This document shows positions 15,780 through 24,671 of a stretch of DNA of 36,789 nucleotides, one piece after another (the first letter of the stretch is position 1; every line of letters begins with the position of its first letter). The notes beneath the pieces were generated by a model. It was given only the letters and a program-made list of their open reading frames with translations, ran no database searches and was not told the DNA's origin. Source of the stretch: an uncultured Pigmentiphaga sp. Lineage in GTDB: Bacteria; Pseudomonadota; Gammaproteobacteria; Burkholderiales; Burkholderiaceae_B. The DNA is taken from positions 1-36,789 of the forward strand of contig CALAGD010000063.1 in the NCBI GenBank assembly GCA_937891425.1, written 5' to 3'. A program made the position numbers and the translations under genes.

Positions 15780-17465
15780 TTAGGTGCGCAATCCGAGCAG
15801 GGTGTCGAACAGGGTCGTCGCGACCTCGATGAGACGGGCGCTGGCCTGGTAATACTGCACGTACATGTCGAGGTTGATGTATTCCTCGTTCAGGTTCACG
15901 CCCGATACGGCCTGCTGGGCGGCATAACTCTGATCCTTGAGGCTTTGTTGGGCACCCAGGGCAGTATTGATGGCCTGCGTCTTGACCCCCACCCCGTTCA
16001 CCATCTGGGAGAAGGCTTCGGTAAGGCTCATGGTGCCCTGTCCGGCCGGCAGGTTCTCGCCACCGACGATCTTCGCGGTCTGCAGGCGCGCCAGTGCCAG
16101 CGCGTTGGCCCCGTTGGCGCTGCCGCCGTCGGCATCAGCCGCCGCAATCTTCGCGGGATCCTTGATGGCGACACCGATGTCGCCCGCGGCATTGCGCGTG
16201 GGCTGCAGCAGGAAGGAGTCGCCATCGGCCAGCGTGGCCGGCATGGGGCCAAACTCGAAACCGTCGATGACCTGACCTTCGAGATCGGCGAACGACCAGC
16301 TCTGGCCGTCGCTGAGGCGTACCACCTTGAACGGAGCTGCAGAATCAACCTGCGGATCGTACGTGATTTGATAGTCGCTGGTGGTGAGCTTGGACGAATC
16401 GACGATGGTGACGCTGAAGGTACCCGTGGGGTCGGCATTCTTGTAGTTGGAGATCGCGTGGATCTCTGAAGGAATGCTGAAGAACGGGCCGCCCGGTTGT
16501 CCGGCCAGATCAACACCCTGCTCGTGCTGGGCGTTGAATGCATGGGCCAGAACCAGCGCCATGCGTCCGAGCTCGTTCTGCACGGGGTCGAGCGCCTCGA
16601 CACGAAACTGAAGCAGGCCCCCCAGCTGGCCGCCCGACAGCGCGCGATCGTCAAGCTGTACCTGGGCTCCGTTGGGCAGAGTCTGTGCCACCACCACACG
16701 CGTCGGATCGGCGTCCGACATCACCGCGGCGAGCTGGTACACGGTACCGCCACCCAGCAGCACGATGCCATTGCCCAGTGTCAGCATGATGTCGCCATCC
16801 TGCTCGATGGCGTTCACGCCGACCAGTTCATTCAGTTCGGTGACCAGACGATCGCGCTGATCGAGCAGGTCGTTGGGAGGCTGGGAGCCGTTGACGGTTG
16901 CACGTGCGATGCGGATCTGCACGTTCAGGTCGTGGATGCGCTGCGCGTAGCTGTTGATCTGGTCGACCGTGGTGGAGATTTCCTGGTTGAGCCCCTCGCG
17001 CTGCGTGACCAGAAAATCGTTGAGGTTACGGAACTGCGTGGTCAGGTTCTCGGCACGCGCGAGCATTTCCGCACGCGAGGCGGAATCCTGGGGCTTGGAC
17101 GCGACCGCGTTCACCCCTTCAAAAAAGAAAGTAATGGCCGGAGCCAGGCCAACCGTGCGGTCTGCCAGGAGATTGTCGATGCGGCTGATCTGCGTGGACT
17201 GCGTCGCGAGCGAGGCCGTGGATGCGGTTGCAGCGTTGTACTGGTTGGACAGGAATGCGTCGTACACGCGCCGTACCAGGTCGACCTGGACGCCGCGCCC
17301 CGAATAATGGCCATTTGCGCTGGTACCCCCGCCTGCAGTAGAGAGCACCACCTGCTGACGGCTGTACCCGGGGGTATTGACGTTGGCGATGTTGTTTCCG
17401 GTCGTCGCGAGGCCGACTTGCGCTGCGGTCAGACCGGACTTGGCGAGGTTGTATAAGTTGGTCAT
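15780..17465 (-). CDS. flgK: flagellar hook-associated protein FlgK (HAP1)
   Basis: A 561-residue first hook-filament junction protein. The ATG at 17465 (MTNLYNLAKSGL) is the conserved FlgK start; the frame stays open to 17504. The N-terminus carries GLATTGNNIANVNTPGYSRQ, the flagellar rod/hook motif. The C-terminus contains GVNLNEEYINLDMYVQYYQA, the FlgK signature. A sigma-28-like promoter lies about 95 bp upstream on the same strand, so flgKL can be transcribed late as well as from flgB. Confidence 0.96.
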   Translation of the reverse strand: MTNLYNLAKSGLTAAQVGLATTGNNIANVNTPGYSRQQVVLSTAGGGTSANGHYSGRGVQVDLVRRVYDAFLSNQYNAATASTASLATQSTQISRIDNLLADRTVGLAPAITFFFEGVNAVASKPQDSASRAEMLARAENLTTQFRNLNDFLVTQREGLNQEISTTVDQINSYAQRIHDLNVQIRIARATVNGSQPPNDLLDQRDRLVTELNELVGVNAIEQDGDIMLTLGNGIVLLGGGTVYQLAAVMSDADPTRVVVAQTLPNGAQVQLDDRALSGGQLGGLLQFRVEALDPVQNELGRMALVLAHAFNAQHEQGVDLAGQPGGPFFSIPSEIHAISNYKNADPTGTFSVTIVDSSKLTTSDYQITYDPQVDSAAPFKVVRLSDGQSWSFADLEGQVIDGFEFGPMPATLADGDSFLLQPTRNAAGDIGVAIKDPAKIAAADADGGSANGANALALARLQTAKIVGGENLPAGQGTMSLTEAFSQMVNGVGVKTQAINTALGAQQSLKDQSYAAQQAVSGVNLNEEYINLDMYVQYYQASARLIEVATTLFDTLLGLRT

Positions 17466-17557
17466 GAAGAATCCGAATAACTGGCACCGGGGGGCCGCAC
17501 ACACGCTTCGAGCCGGGGGCCGCTACCCGGTTGCGACTCGCAACCTATCTATATCCA

Positions 17558-17584
17558 ATAACGGCACGCCGCAGCGAACCTTTA
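17558..17584 (-). promoter_or_regulatory. sigma-28 (FliA) promoter for flgKL
   Basis: On the minus strand the sequence reads TAAAGGTT (17584-17577), an 11-bp spacer, then GCCGTTAT (17565-17558). The enteric sigma-28 consensus is TAAAGTTT-N11-GCCGATAA. The -35 has one mismatch, the -10 has two, and the spacing is exact. It lies between flgJ and flgK, where Salmonella also has a class III promoter. The CCGTTA core is shared with the flgM promoter in this window. Confidence 0.7.
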
Positions 17585-17608
17585 GCCGGCAACATTCCAT
17601 TTTTTGTC

Positions 17609-17632
17609 GCCCGGGCGGAGGCGCGCCCGGGC
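17609..17632. other. GC-rich hairpin between flgJ and flgK
   Basis: GCCCGGGCG (17609-17617) and CGCCCGGGC (17624-17632) form a perfect 9-bp stem with a six-base loop, 22 bp after the flgJ stop and just upstream of the flgK sigma-28 promoter. On the minus strand it is followed by an A-run, not a T-run, so it is not a classical terminator. It may reduce read-through or protect the upstream mRNA end. Confidence 0.5.
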
Positions 17633-17654
17633 CAGCCACTCGGGCACGCGCTAC

Positions 17655-18641
17655 CTAGCTGATCACCGGCAGCATGCGCATCACGCGAATCAGCTTGTCT
17701 GCGTAGCTGGGATCGGTGGCATATCCGGCGGCCTGGATGCGGCGTGCAGCTTCGTAAGGATCGCCTGCGTTCACCACCTCGCGATAGCGCTCGCTGCTCG
17801 TGATGAGCTGCGCATAGTCGCGCAGCGCCTGTTCGTACGACGCATAAGCGCGGAACGGCTGGATCATCTTCACCGCCTTGCCATCGACGAACTCGGTCGT
17901 CAGCACCTCGACAACCTTGCCCGCCCAGTTGCCCGTGGCCTTGATGCCGAACAGGTTGTGCGTGGGTTCCCCATTGGCGCCGCGGATCTCTCGCTGTCCC
18001 CATCCCGACTCCAGCGCGGCCTGGCCAAGAATGAGCTTCAGGGGCAGTCCACTTGCCTGGGCCACCGCCTGCGCCGGCTGCAGCAGTCTTGATACGAAGT
18101 CCATGACATGGCCGGGTGCACTGCCACTGCTGCTGGCGCTGGCCGCCTGCATCCCGCCCAGCGAGGTGGGGCTGAACATGCCAACCATGCCCACCATGCC
18201 TTCCGAAACCGCTTCGCGCAGTTTGGTCACTACACCTTGCAGGGTGCCTGGCGACGGGTAGGCGTCCTTGCTTCCGTCCGAGTTCCAGCCCGGGCGCAGC
18301 ACCTTCAGCGGAACATCCGTCATTTCGGCAAGTGCTTCGCTGACCTGCTGGCGGGTCGCCTGGTAACGCTCCAGATGGCCCAACAGCACCTCGGCCAGAC
18401 CCATCCCGCCCTGTTCGCTCAGGCGTTCTGCCATCTGCGCGTCGTAAATCGACTTCAGCATGCGCGTCTGGTCGGTCTCGAGAAACCCGTCAGGTGGGGT
18501 CGCCTCACGCATGCTTTTCATCATCATCTGCAGCATCATGGCCTCGAACTGCTGCGCGACCTTCCGCTGCGCGCCTGCATCGCCTTCACGCACATCCTTG
18601 CGCAAGGACGACAGCTTGCTGACATCGAACACGAAACTCAT
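17655..18641 (-). CDS. flgJ: peptidoglycan hydrolase / rod-capping protein FlgJ
   Basis: A 328-residue two-domain FlgJ. The N-terminal part (about 1-110; QFEAMMLQMMMKSMREA) is the rod cap and scaffold. A linker leads to a C-terminal muramidase domain (about 185-328, glycoside hydrolase family 73 type) with Glu211 in LGQAALESGWG as the expected catalytic acid. It cuts peptidoglycan so the rod can pass. It lies 51 bp after flgI. Confidence 0.95.
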   Translation of the reverse strand: MSFVFDVSKLSSLRKDVREGDAGAQRKVAQQFEAMMLQMMMKSMREATPPDGFLETDQTRMLKSIYDAQMAERLSEQGGMGLAEVLLGHLERYQATRQQVSEALAEMTDVPLKVLRPGWNSDGSKDAYPSPGTLQGVVTKLREAVSEGMVGMVGMFSPTSLGGMQAASASSSGSAPGHVMDFVSRLLQPAQAVAQASGLPLKLILGQAALESGWGQREIRGANGEPTHNLFGIKATGNWAGKVVEVLTTEFVDGKAVKMIQPFRAYASYEQALRDYAQLITSSERYREVVNAGDPYEAARRIQAAGYATDPSYADKLIRVMRMLPVIS

Positions 18642-18692
18642 CCGACTGACTCCGTACTCCGGCCGCTCTCAATGCAGGAACGACACGGATGC

Positions 18693-19826
18693 TTACAGGA
18701 TTTCCAGCTCGGCACGCAGCGCTCCTGCTGCATGCATGGCCTGGAGAATCGACACCAGGTCCTGCGGGGTCGCGCCAAGCGCGTTCAGCGCGCTGACCAC
18801 CTCGCTGAGGGATGCACTGGTCTTGACCTCCTTGAGTGCGCCAGACGCCTGGCGCATGCGAATGTCGGTGGTAGGAACCACCACGGTGCGCCCGCCCGCA
18901 AAGGGCGTGTCCGGCTGGCTGACTTCAGCTCCCCGGCTGACCACCACGGACAGTGATCCGTGCGCCACGGCTGACTCCTCGATCGTGACATTGCGATTCA
19001 TGACGACGGAGCCCGTGCGTGCGTTGACGATGACCTTGGCCGGCACCGGCGCGGGCGTAACCTGCAGGTTTTCGAGCTCGGCCAGGAATCGTACCTGGCT
19101 GGCGTCGTCAATAGGGCTGCGCACACGAACCGTACGCCCATCCACGGCAACCGCCGTGTTGCGTCCGAAGCGCTGGTTGATGGCCGACACGACGTTCTGC
19201 GCAGTCCCGAAATCGGTCGTCTTCAGTTCGAGCTGCAGATAGCCGTCCTGCGCCAGGGTGGTGGGCACCTCGCGCTCGACCACGGCCCCGTTCGAAATCA
19301 GACCGACGGCCAGCTGGTTGACCTGCACGCGATTGCCTCCCGACTCGGCTCCGGCGCCGCCGACGACCAGATTGCCTTGTGCGATGGCGTAGACCTGCCC
19401 GTCGGCACCCTTGAGCGGCGTCATGAGCAGCGTACCCCCGCGCAGGCTGCGGGCATTGCCCATCGATGACACCACCACATCGATGGTCTGGCCCGGGCGC
19501 GCGAAAGGTGGCAGATCGGCCGTAACCATGACCGCCGCCACGTTCTTCAGCTGCATGTTGGTGCCGGGCGGAATGGTAATACCCAGCTGCGAAAGCATGT
19601 TGGTAAGGCTTTGCGTAGTGAACGGCGTCTGGCGGGTCTGGTCGCCACTGCCGTCAAGACCCACGACCAGCCCGTACCCCACCAGCGGGTTGCTGCGCAC
19701 GCCCTGGATGTTGACAAGATCCTTCAGACGTTCGGCCTGGCTCGCCGTCGGCAGCATGCACGCGAACGCCACGCAAAGCATCATCCACTGACACCCGCGT
19801 CTGAACCAATGACGTTCCCGTTTCAT
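18693..19826 (-). CDS. flgI: flagellar P-ring protein FlgI
   Basis: A 377-residue periplasmic protein forming the P-ring bushing around the rod. The ATG at 19826 is chosen because AAGGAGA lies about seven bases upstream; the frame runs on to 19847. It has an N-terminal signal peptide (about 1-31, ending TASQA) and the conserved mature start ERLKDLVNIQGVRSNPLVGY. The C-terminus (LNALGATPQDLVSILQAMHA) is also typical. A 97-bp gap separates it from flgH. Confidence 0.97.
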   Translation of the reverse strand: MKRERHWFRRGCQWMMLCVAFACMLPTASQAERLKDLVNIQGVRSNPLVGYGLVVGLDGSGDQTRQTPFTTQSLTNMLSQLGITIPPGTNMQLKNVAAVMVTADLPPFARPGQTIDVVVSSMGNARSLRGGTLLMTPLKGADGQVYAIAQGNLVVGGAGAESGGNRVQVNQLAVGLISNGAVVEREVPTTLAQDGYLQLELKTTDFGTAQNVVSAINQRFGRNTAVAVDGRTVRVRSPIDDASQVRFLAELENLQVTPAPVPAKVIVNARTGSVVMNRNVTIEESAVAHGSLSVVVSRGAEVSQPDTPFAGGRTVVVPTTDIRMRQASGALKEVKTSASLSEVVSALNALGATPQDLVSILQAMHAAGALRAELEIL

Positions 19827-19923
19827 GCAAATTCTCCTTGCTGGCAATTGAGTACCCCGGAACCGATGCGCACAGTGCCCACCTGCATGAGCTGGCCCAC
19901 AACGGCGCGCCCGTACACGCGCA

Positions 19924-20643
19924 TTACCATGGTGAGGCGATCAGGAAGAACCGCTGCAGCCAGCCCATGGTCTGCACTTCGTCCATGACGCCCTTGCTGC
20001 GGTATTCGATGCGCGCATCGGCAACCTGGGTGGAAAGTACCGTGTTGGTACCCGAGATCGACCGTGGGTCGATCACGCCATAAAAGCGCACATATTCCTG
20101 CCCACGGTTGATGGCAATCTGTTTCTCGCCAGCGATTTCCAGATTGCCGTTGGGCAGGATGCCGATTACGGTGGTCGTGATCGTGCCCGAGAATGTGTTG
20201 CTGGCGTTGGTGCTGCCCCGTCCGGACGCGGTGTTGTCGCCGGTGAAATCCATGCTCTGGCCACCCAGAGCATTCTCCAGCGAACGCGGAACGGTGTCGA
20301 AGCCGATCTCGATGCCGCTGGTGCGCGAGGTGGAGGTGGCGACACTCTTGGCAGCGTTGATCCGCTCGCTGAGGACCACGGTAACGATGTCTCCTACGTT
20401 GCGCGGACGGCGGTCTTCGAACAGAGGGAAGCTGCCGTAGGCCTGCGGCTGGTAGATCGACCCATTGGCAACCGGCTTGGCCGCTGGTGCGGCCGGTTGC
20501 GCCGTGACCGGCCCTTCGATCAGGGGCTCGGGCGGAACCAGGGCACACCCGGCAAGCACCGATACCATGGCCACCACCAGTGCCCGGCGCAATGTACCCA
20601 CTTTGCCGGCCTGATGACTGACGTCGCGCGGGAGGGAGTTCAT
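19924..20643 (-). CDS. flgH: flagellar L-ring lipoprotein FlgH
   Basis: A 239-residue outer-membrane lipoprotein forming the L-ring. The ATG at 20643 is used; the longer frame to 20721 overlaps flgG. A basic N-region is followed by a hydrophobic stretch and a lipobox LAGC with Cys33 as the lipidation site. Conserved FlgH blocks include NVGDIVTVVLSERINAAKS and GNLEIAGEKQIAINRGQEYV. The start is 31 bp after the flgG stop. Confidence 0.96.
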   Translation of the reverse strand: MNSLPRDVSHQAGKVGTLRRALVVAMVSVLAGCALVPPEPLIEGPVTAQPAAPAAKPVANGSIYQPQAYGSFPLFEDRRPRNVGDIVTVVLSERINAAKSVATSTSRTSGIEIGFDTVPRSLENALGGQSMDFTGDNTASGRGSTNASNTFSGTITTTVIGILPNGNLEIAGEKQIAINRGQEYVRFYGVIDPRSISGTNTVLSTQVADARIEYRSKGVMDEVQTMGWLQRFFLIASPW

Positions 20644-20674
20644 CGTTTTGACGCTTCTACGGATCGAGTGAGGA

Positions 20675-21457
20675 CTACAGCTGCGCCAGGCGTGCCAGCA
20701 TCTGGTCGGAGGTCTGCACAACCTTGCTGTTCAGCTCGTAGGCACGTTGGGCCTGGATCATGTTCACCAGTTCTTCGGCCACGTTCACGTTGGAGGTTTC
20801 CACCCAACCCTGCATGACCAGCCCGGCCCCGTCGATGCCCGGCGTGAGAATATTGGGGGGACCGGACGCATCCGTCTCGAGGAAGAGGTTCTCACCGATG
20901 GATTCCAGCCCACCCGGATTGATGAAAGTGGCCAGCTGCAACTGCCCGATTTGCACGGCGGCGCTACTGCCAGGCTGCGTGACCGACACCGTGCCATCGC
21001 GCCCGATGGTGAGGGAAAGTGCGTTGTCGGGTACGTTGATGGCCGGTTGCAGCACATAGCCCGATGCAGTCACCAGTTGGCCGTTGGCGTCGAGCGAGAA
21101 GGACCCCGCGCGCGTGTAGGCCAGCGTGCCATCCGGCAGTTCGACCTGGAAGAAGCCCGCGCCCCGAATGGCGACGTCGCGCTCGTTGCCGGTTTCTTCC
21201 AGCGTGCCTTGCGTCTGGATGCGCTCGGTCGCCACCGTGCGCGAGCCGCTGCCCAGCTGCAGCCCGGTCGGCAACTGCGTGGCTTCGGCGGTATAGCCAC
21301 CGGGCTGTCGCAGCGTCTGGTACATCAGATCTTCGAAAACCGCGCGCGAGCGCTTGAAACCCTGCGTGCTGACGTTGGCAAGGTTGTTGGCAATGACGTC
21401 GATTCGCGTCTGTTGCGTTTCCAGGCCCGTCTTGGCGATCCAGAGCGAGCGAATCAT
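20675..21457 (-). CDS. flgG: flagellar distal rod protein FlgG
   Basis: A 260-residue distal rod protein, the standard length. The ATG at 21457 (MIRSLWIAKTGLETQQ) is the conserved FlgG start, with AGGAGA just upstream. The N-terminus carries NLANVSTQGFKRSRAVFEDL. The C-terminus has VNVAEELVNMIQAQRAYELN, the rod/hook closing helix. It is followed by flgH. Confidence 0.97.
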   Translation of the reverse strand: MIRSLWIAKTGLETQQTRIDVIANNLANVSTQGFKRSRAVFEDLMYQTLRQPGGYTAEATQLPTGLQLGSGSRTVATERIQTQGTLEETGNERDVAIRGAGFFQVELPDGTLAYTRAGSFSLDANGQLVTASGYVLQPAINVPDNALSLTIGRDGTVSVTQPGSSAAVQIGQLQLATFINPGGLESIGENLFLETDASGPPNILTPGIDGAGLVMQGWVETSNVNVAEELVNMIQAQRAYELNSKVVQTSDQMLARLAQL

Positions 21458-21529
21458 GAAATTCTCCTGACAATGTGACGGGCTGGCCATGCATCACCAG
21501 CCCCCCTGTGTTGGTGACCGCTAAGGCGA

Positions 21530-22282
21530 TCAGCTGCCCGGCCCCAACAGCTGGTTGGCCCGTTCCGCGTTCGTACTGGCAAACTGGATGGCGCGCATCT
21601 GCATTTCGAACAGGCGCGACGTTTCCAGCAGGGAAACCATGCTCGCGGCGGGGTTTACGTTGCTGCCCTCAAGCGCGCCGGCAACGATGCGCACGGCCGG
21701 GTCGGGCTGGGCGACCGCCTGTCCACCCGCAGCGGGGTCGCCACGGAACAGGCCGTCGTCGCCACGCACCAGTGTGGCCGGCGGAGGATTCACCAGCTTG
21801 AGGCGTCCCAGCACCACGTTGCCCTCGGACTGACCCTCGATCAGCATGACGATAGATCCGTCCTGCGCAAAAGAGATGCGCGTGTTCTCGGGCACAGCAA
21901 TGGGCTGGTCCTGATCGGACAAGACCGGCAGGCCGCTGGCTGTTTCGAGCATGCCGGTAGCGCCTACCCGGAAGTTGCCCGCACGCGTGTAGGCCTCGCC
22001 CTGGGGCGTCTGCACCGCGAACCACCCCTGCCCGTTGATGGCTACATCCAGCGCACGGTCGGTTACTTCGAGCGGGCCCGGCGTGAGGTCGGCGCCCGGG
22101 GTGGCAACCACCGTGCCCACACGGGTGGCCTGCCCTTCGCCCACGAAGGGCACCGCCCGAAACTGCGCGAGCTGCGCCCGAAAACCGTTCGTGGAGACAT
22201 TTGCCAGGTTGTTGCTGACAACCGACTGCTGCTCCAGCGCCCGCGCTGCGCCGCCCGCGGCGATGTACGCTACTCGATCCAT
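21530..22282 (-). CDS. flgF: flagellar proximal rod protein FlgF
   Basis: A 250-residue rod protein. It begins MDRVAYIAAGGAARALEQQ, with the rod motif SNNLANVSTNGFRAQLAQFR, and ends with an NPAASMVSLLETSRLFEMQM helix characteristic of FlgF. It lies between flgE and flgG, with gaps of 27 and 72 bp. Length is normal. Confidence 0.96.
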   Translation of the reverse strand: MDRVAYIAAGGAARALEQQSVVSNNLANVSTNGFRAQLAQFRAVPFVGEGQATRVGTVVATPGADLTPGPLEVTDRALDVAINGQGWFAVQTPQGEAYTRAGNFRVGATGMLETASGLPVLSDQDQPIAVPENTRISFAQDGSIVMLIEGQSEGNVVLGRLKLVNPPPATLVRGDDGLFRGDPAAGGQAVAQPDPAVRIVAGALEGSNVNPAASMVSLLETSRLFEMQMRAIQFASTNAERANQLLGPGS

Positions 22283-22309
22283 GATTCAAACCCGGGAGCC
22301 GAGGCGCGA

Positions 22310-23887
22310 TCAGCGCATCGAGATCAGAGTCTGCATCATCTGATCCTGCGTCTTCATGGTCTGCGCGTTGGCCTGGTAGGCGCGCTGGGCAATGATCATG
22401 TTGACCAGTTCGGCGCTCAGGTCGACGTTCGACGATTCGACCGCCTGCCCCATGACGTTGGCCAGCCCGTTGGAGCCCGGCTGCCCCAGGATGGGAGGGC
22501 CGGATTCCGGAGTTTCCGCCCAGGCATTCTGCCCGATCGGCTTCAGCCCGTTGACATTGTTGAACCCGGCGAGCGCCACGATGCCGATCACTTCCGTCTG
22601 GCCATTGGTGAAGTTGGCCGCGATGGTGCCGTCAGGTGAGACGTTGATGCTGACGAATTCACCGGAGGTATAGCCGTTCTGGGCGACGTTCTGGCGGAAT
22701 GCCGCGCCGAACTGGGTCGAACCGGTGAAATCGACCGCGATGAGCATGTCTTCGGCAGGTGCCGACCCGGTGCCACCGGTGGGGTCGACGATGCGCAGGT
22801 TGAGCACCGGCGGATTCGTGACGAGACGACCGTTGGTGTCGAAGGACAAGACACCGGCATCGCCCCAGGTTGCGGGAATGGCGGGCTGTGCCGGCACGCC
22901 GGCACGGTACTCGGTTCCGTTCGTGATTTCTTCGGTGGAGGCAATGGCCGCTGCCGCTGCCGCCCCCGTCAGCACAGTACCACGGCTGACCGTGATGGTG
23001 CTGGGCCCATTGGGGTCGTCCTGGTCTGGAGTGATTGCGCCCAACACCAGGTGGTAGACCACGGGTTGTGCGTCCGGATCGGACGGCGTTTGCACGATGG
23101 CATAACCAACCCGGCCCGAAACCTCATACTTGACTATTTTCTCGCCAGCCTGCAGAAGGTCGGTGGGAATCGAAAACTCGACCGGGGGGATCGCCGGGCG
23201 CTCGGGAATTTCAGGCGTGCCAACGTCCACCGGCTTTCCATTCAGTGTGTAGCGCACTTCCCAGTCGTTGCCGGCAGCCTGTGCATCACGCTTGATGAAA
23301 TACTGAACGAGCTGGTGCGCGTTACCCAGGGAGTCGTACACCGTGATGGGCGAGGCGTGCGTGAAGGAGAGCGGATCGTTGGGGTCGAAGGGGCGCAGGG
23401 CGGGATCAATGGCTTCGGCGCGCGCATCGAGGTTGGTGTCGACGCTGATTTCGCTGGTGGCCCGGGGCGACATGTTGCCCACCGGCACGCGCAGCGGCTC
23501 GGGGGTGGTGCCCACCATGCCCACCGGATAACCCGTGAGGCGCTGCCCCGACGCGTTGACGATGTAGTGATCGACGTCCTTGGAGAACTGGCCGTTGCGC
23601 GAGTAGACGATTTCGCCGTTCTGGCTGATCAGACGGAAAAAACCGTTGTCGCCATCGATGGCCATGTCGTACTGGTTGCCGGTAAGTTCGAGGTTACCGG
23701 TGGTGAACCGCTGGTTGATGCCGGTGACCTGTACGCCAAGGCCGATACGCGAGGATGCGTAGAGGTCGGCAAAAGTGACCGAACCCGCCTTGTAGCCAAC
23801 AGTGTTGGCGTTGGCGATGTTGTTGCCGATGACATCCAGTTGTTTAGCCGCAGCGTTCAGTCCGCTTAACGCTTGCCCGAAACCCAT
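22310..23887 (-). CDS. flgE: flagellar hook protein FlgE
   Basis: A 525-residue hook subunit. The N-terminus (MGFGQALSGLNAAAKQLDV, then IGNNIANANTVGYK) and C-terminus (VDLSAELVNMIIAQRAYQAN) are canonical. It is about 120 residues longer than the E. coli or Salmonella FlgE, the extra lying in the surface-exposed central domains. GGAG lies about seven bases upstream of the ATG at 23887. It follows flgD by 15 bp. Confidence 0.97.
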   Translation of the reverse strand: MGFGQALSGLNAAAKQLDVIGNNIANANTVGYKAGSVTFADLYASSRIGLGVQVTGINQRFTTGNLELTGNQYDMAIDGDNGFFRLISQNGEIVYSRNGQFSKDVDHYIVNASGQRLTGYPVGMVGTTPEPLRVPVGNMSPRATSEISVDTNLDARAEAIDPALRPFDPNDPLSFTHASPITVYDSLGNAHQLVQYFIKRDAQAAGNDWEVRYTLNGKPVDVGTPEIPERPAIPPVEFSIPTDLLQAGEKIVKYEVSGRVGYAIVQTPSDPDAQPVVYHLVLGAITPDQDDPNGPSTITVSRGTVLTGAAAAAAIASTEEITNGTEYRAGVPAQPAIPATWGDAGVLSFDTNGRLVTNPPVLNLRIVDPTGGTGSAPAEDMLIAVDFTGSTQFGAAFRQNVAQNGYTSGEFVSINVSPDGTIAANFTNGQTEVIGIVALAGFNNVNGLKPIGQNAWAETPESGPPILGQPGSNGLANVMGQAVESSNVDLSAELVNMIIAQRAYQANAQTMKTQDQMMQTLISMR

Positions 23888-23902
23888 GAGGTGCTCCCTG
23901 CT

Positions 23903-24580
23903 TTACAGAATCATGCGAATATCGTAGAGGCTGACATTTCCAGCCAGACCAAGATTCAACTGCAACCCGTTGGCCGTGTAGGCCACGCCACCGACGCGGG
24001 CGTACGTCAGCGCGCCCGCCGGTATTTCGGACTCGTTGGCGTCGAGGGCGGTCACGCGCACGTAGTACGCACCGTCCGGCACGGGCTGACCCGCATCGTT
24101 CATGCCATCCCACTCGAGCCGCACCACACCCACGTCTTGCGGTCCCAGCTTCATGGTGCGCACCGGCAGGCCAGAGCCATCGACGATGGAGACCTCGACG
24201 TTGGCCGCGGGCGCCACCACATCGATGCCGAACGGCGTGGCAACGCCATTGCCCAGCGCGATCTTGTCGCCCGGCACCAGCACGCTCTTGCCGACCAGCG
24301 ACGCCGCCTGCATGGCCTGCGTCATGTCGAGCTGGCCACTGAGCGCCAGCAGCGTCTGGTTCAGCTGTGTAATGCCGTTCACCGTGCTGATTTGCGCCAG
24401 CTGCGAGGTAACCTCGGCGTTTTCCAGCGGATTGAGCGGATCCTGGTGCTTCAGCTGGGTAATCAACAAGGTGAGAAAACGGTCCTGGATGTCGTTGATG
24501 AGCTGGTTCGATGCTCCGGCATTCAGGGCGGAACCCGCGGCAGAAGTGGCCGTGGTTGCGTTCGTGGTTGAACTGATCAT
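23903..24580 (-). CDS. flgD: flagellar hook cap / assembly protein FlgD
   Basis: A 225-residue hook-capping protein, needed for FlgE polymerisation and shed after hook completion. The conserved block FLTLLITQLKHQDPLNPLEN (about residues 36-55), followed by EVTSQLAQISTVNGI, is diagnostic. The C-terminal part has the FlgD Ig-like/tudor-like domains. A purine-rich ribosome site (AGAGGAAGG) precedes the ATG. A 91-bp gap with twin CCGTACGG palindromes separates it from flgC. Confidence 0.96.
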   Translation of the reverse strand: MISSTTNATTATSAAGSALNAGASNQLINDIQDRFLTLLITQLKHQDPLNPLENAEVTSQLAQISTVNGITQLNQTLLALSGQLDMTQAMQAASLVGKSVLVPGDKIALGNGVATPFGIDVVAPAANVEVSIVDGSGLPVRTMKLGPQDVGVVRLEWDGMNDAGQPVPDGAYYVRVTALDANESEIPAGALTYARVGGVAYTANGLQLNLGLAGNVSLYDIRMIL

Positions 24581-24593
24581 GCCTTCCTCTCAG

Positions 24594-24652
24594 CCGTACG
24601 GAACATGCCGGACCACGTGATCGGTGTGCAGTGCCGCGCTACCCGTACGGAA
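24594..24652. repeat. twin CCGTACGGAA repeats between flgC and flgD
   Basis: CCGTACGGAA occurs at 24594-24603 and again at 24643-24652, 49 bp apart. The 8-bp core CCGTACGG is itself palindromic, so the copies can pair with each other in RNA, or each can be a dyad protein site. They fill the only sizeable gap in the early part of the flg operon. Function unknown. Confidence 0.5.
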
Positions 24653-24671
24653 AAATTGTTCATGCTGACGC

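Noticed and set aside
16497..17456. 319-codon forward frame opposite flgK
   Set aside because: Antisense shadow of flgK; no ribosome site and no domain.
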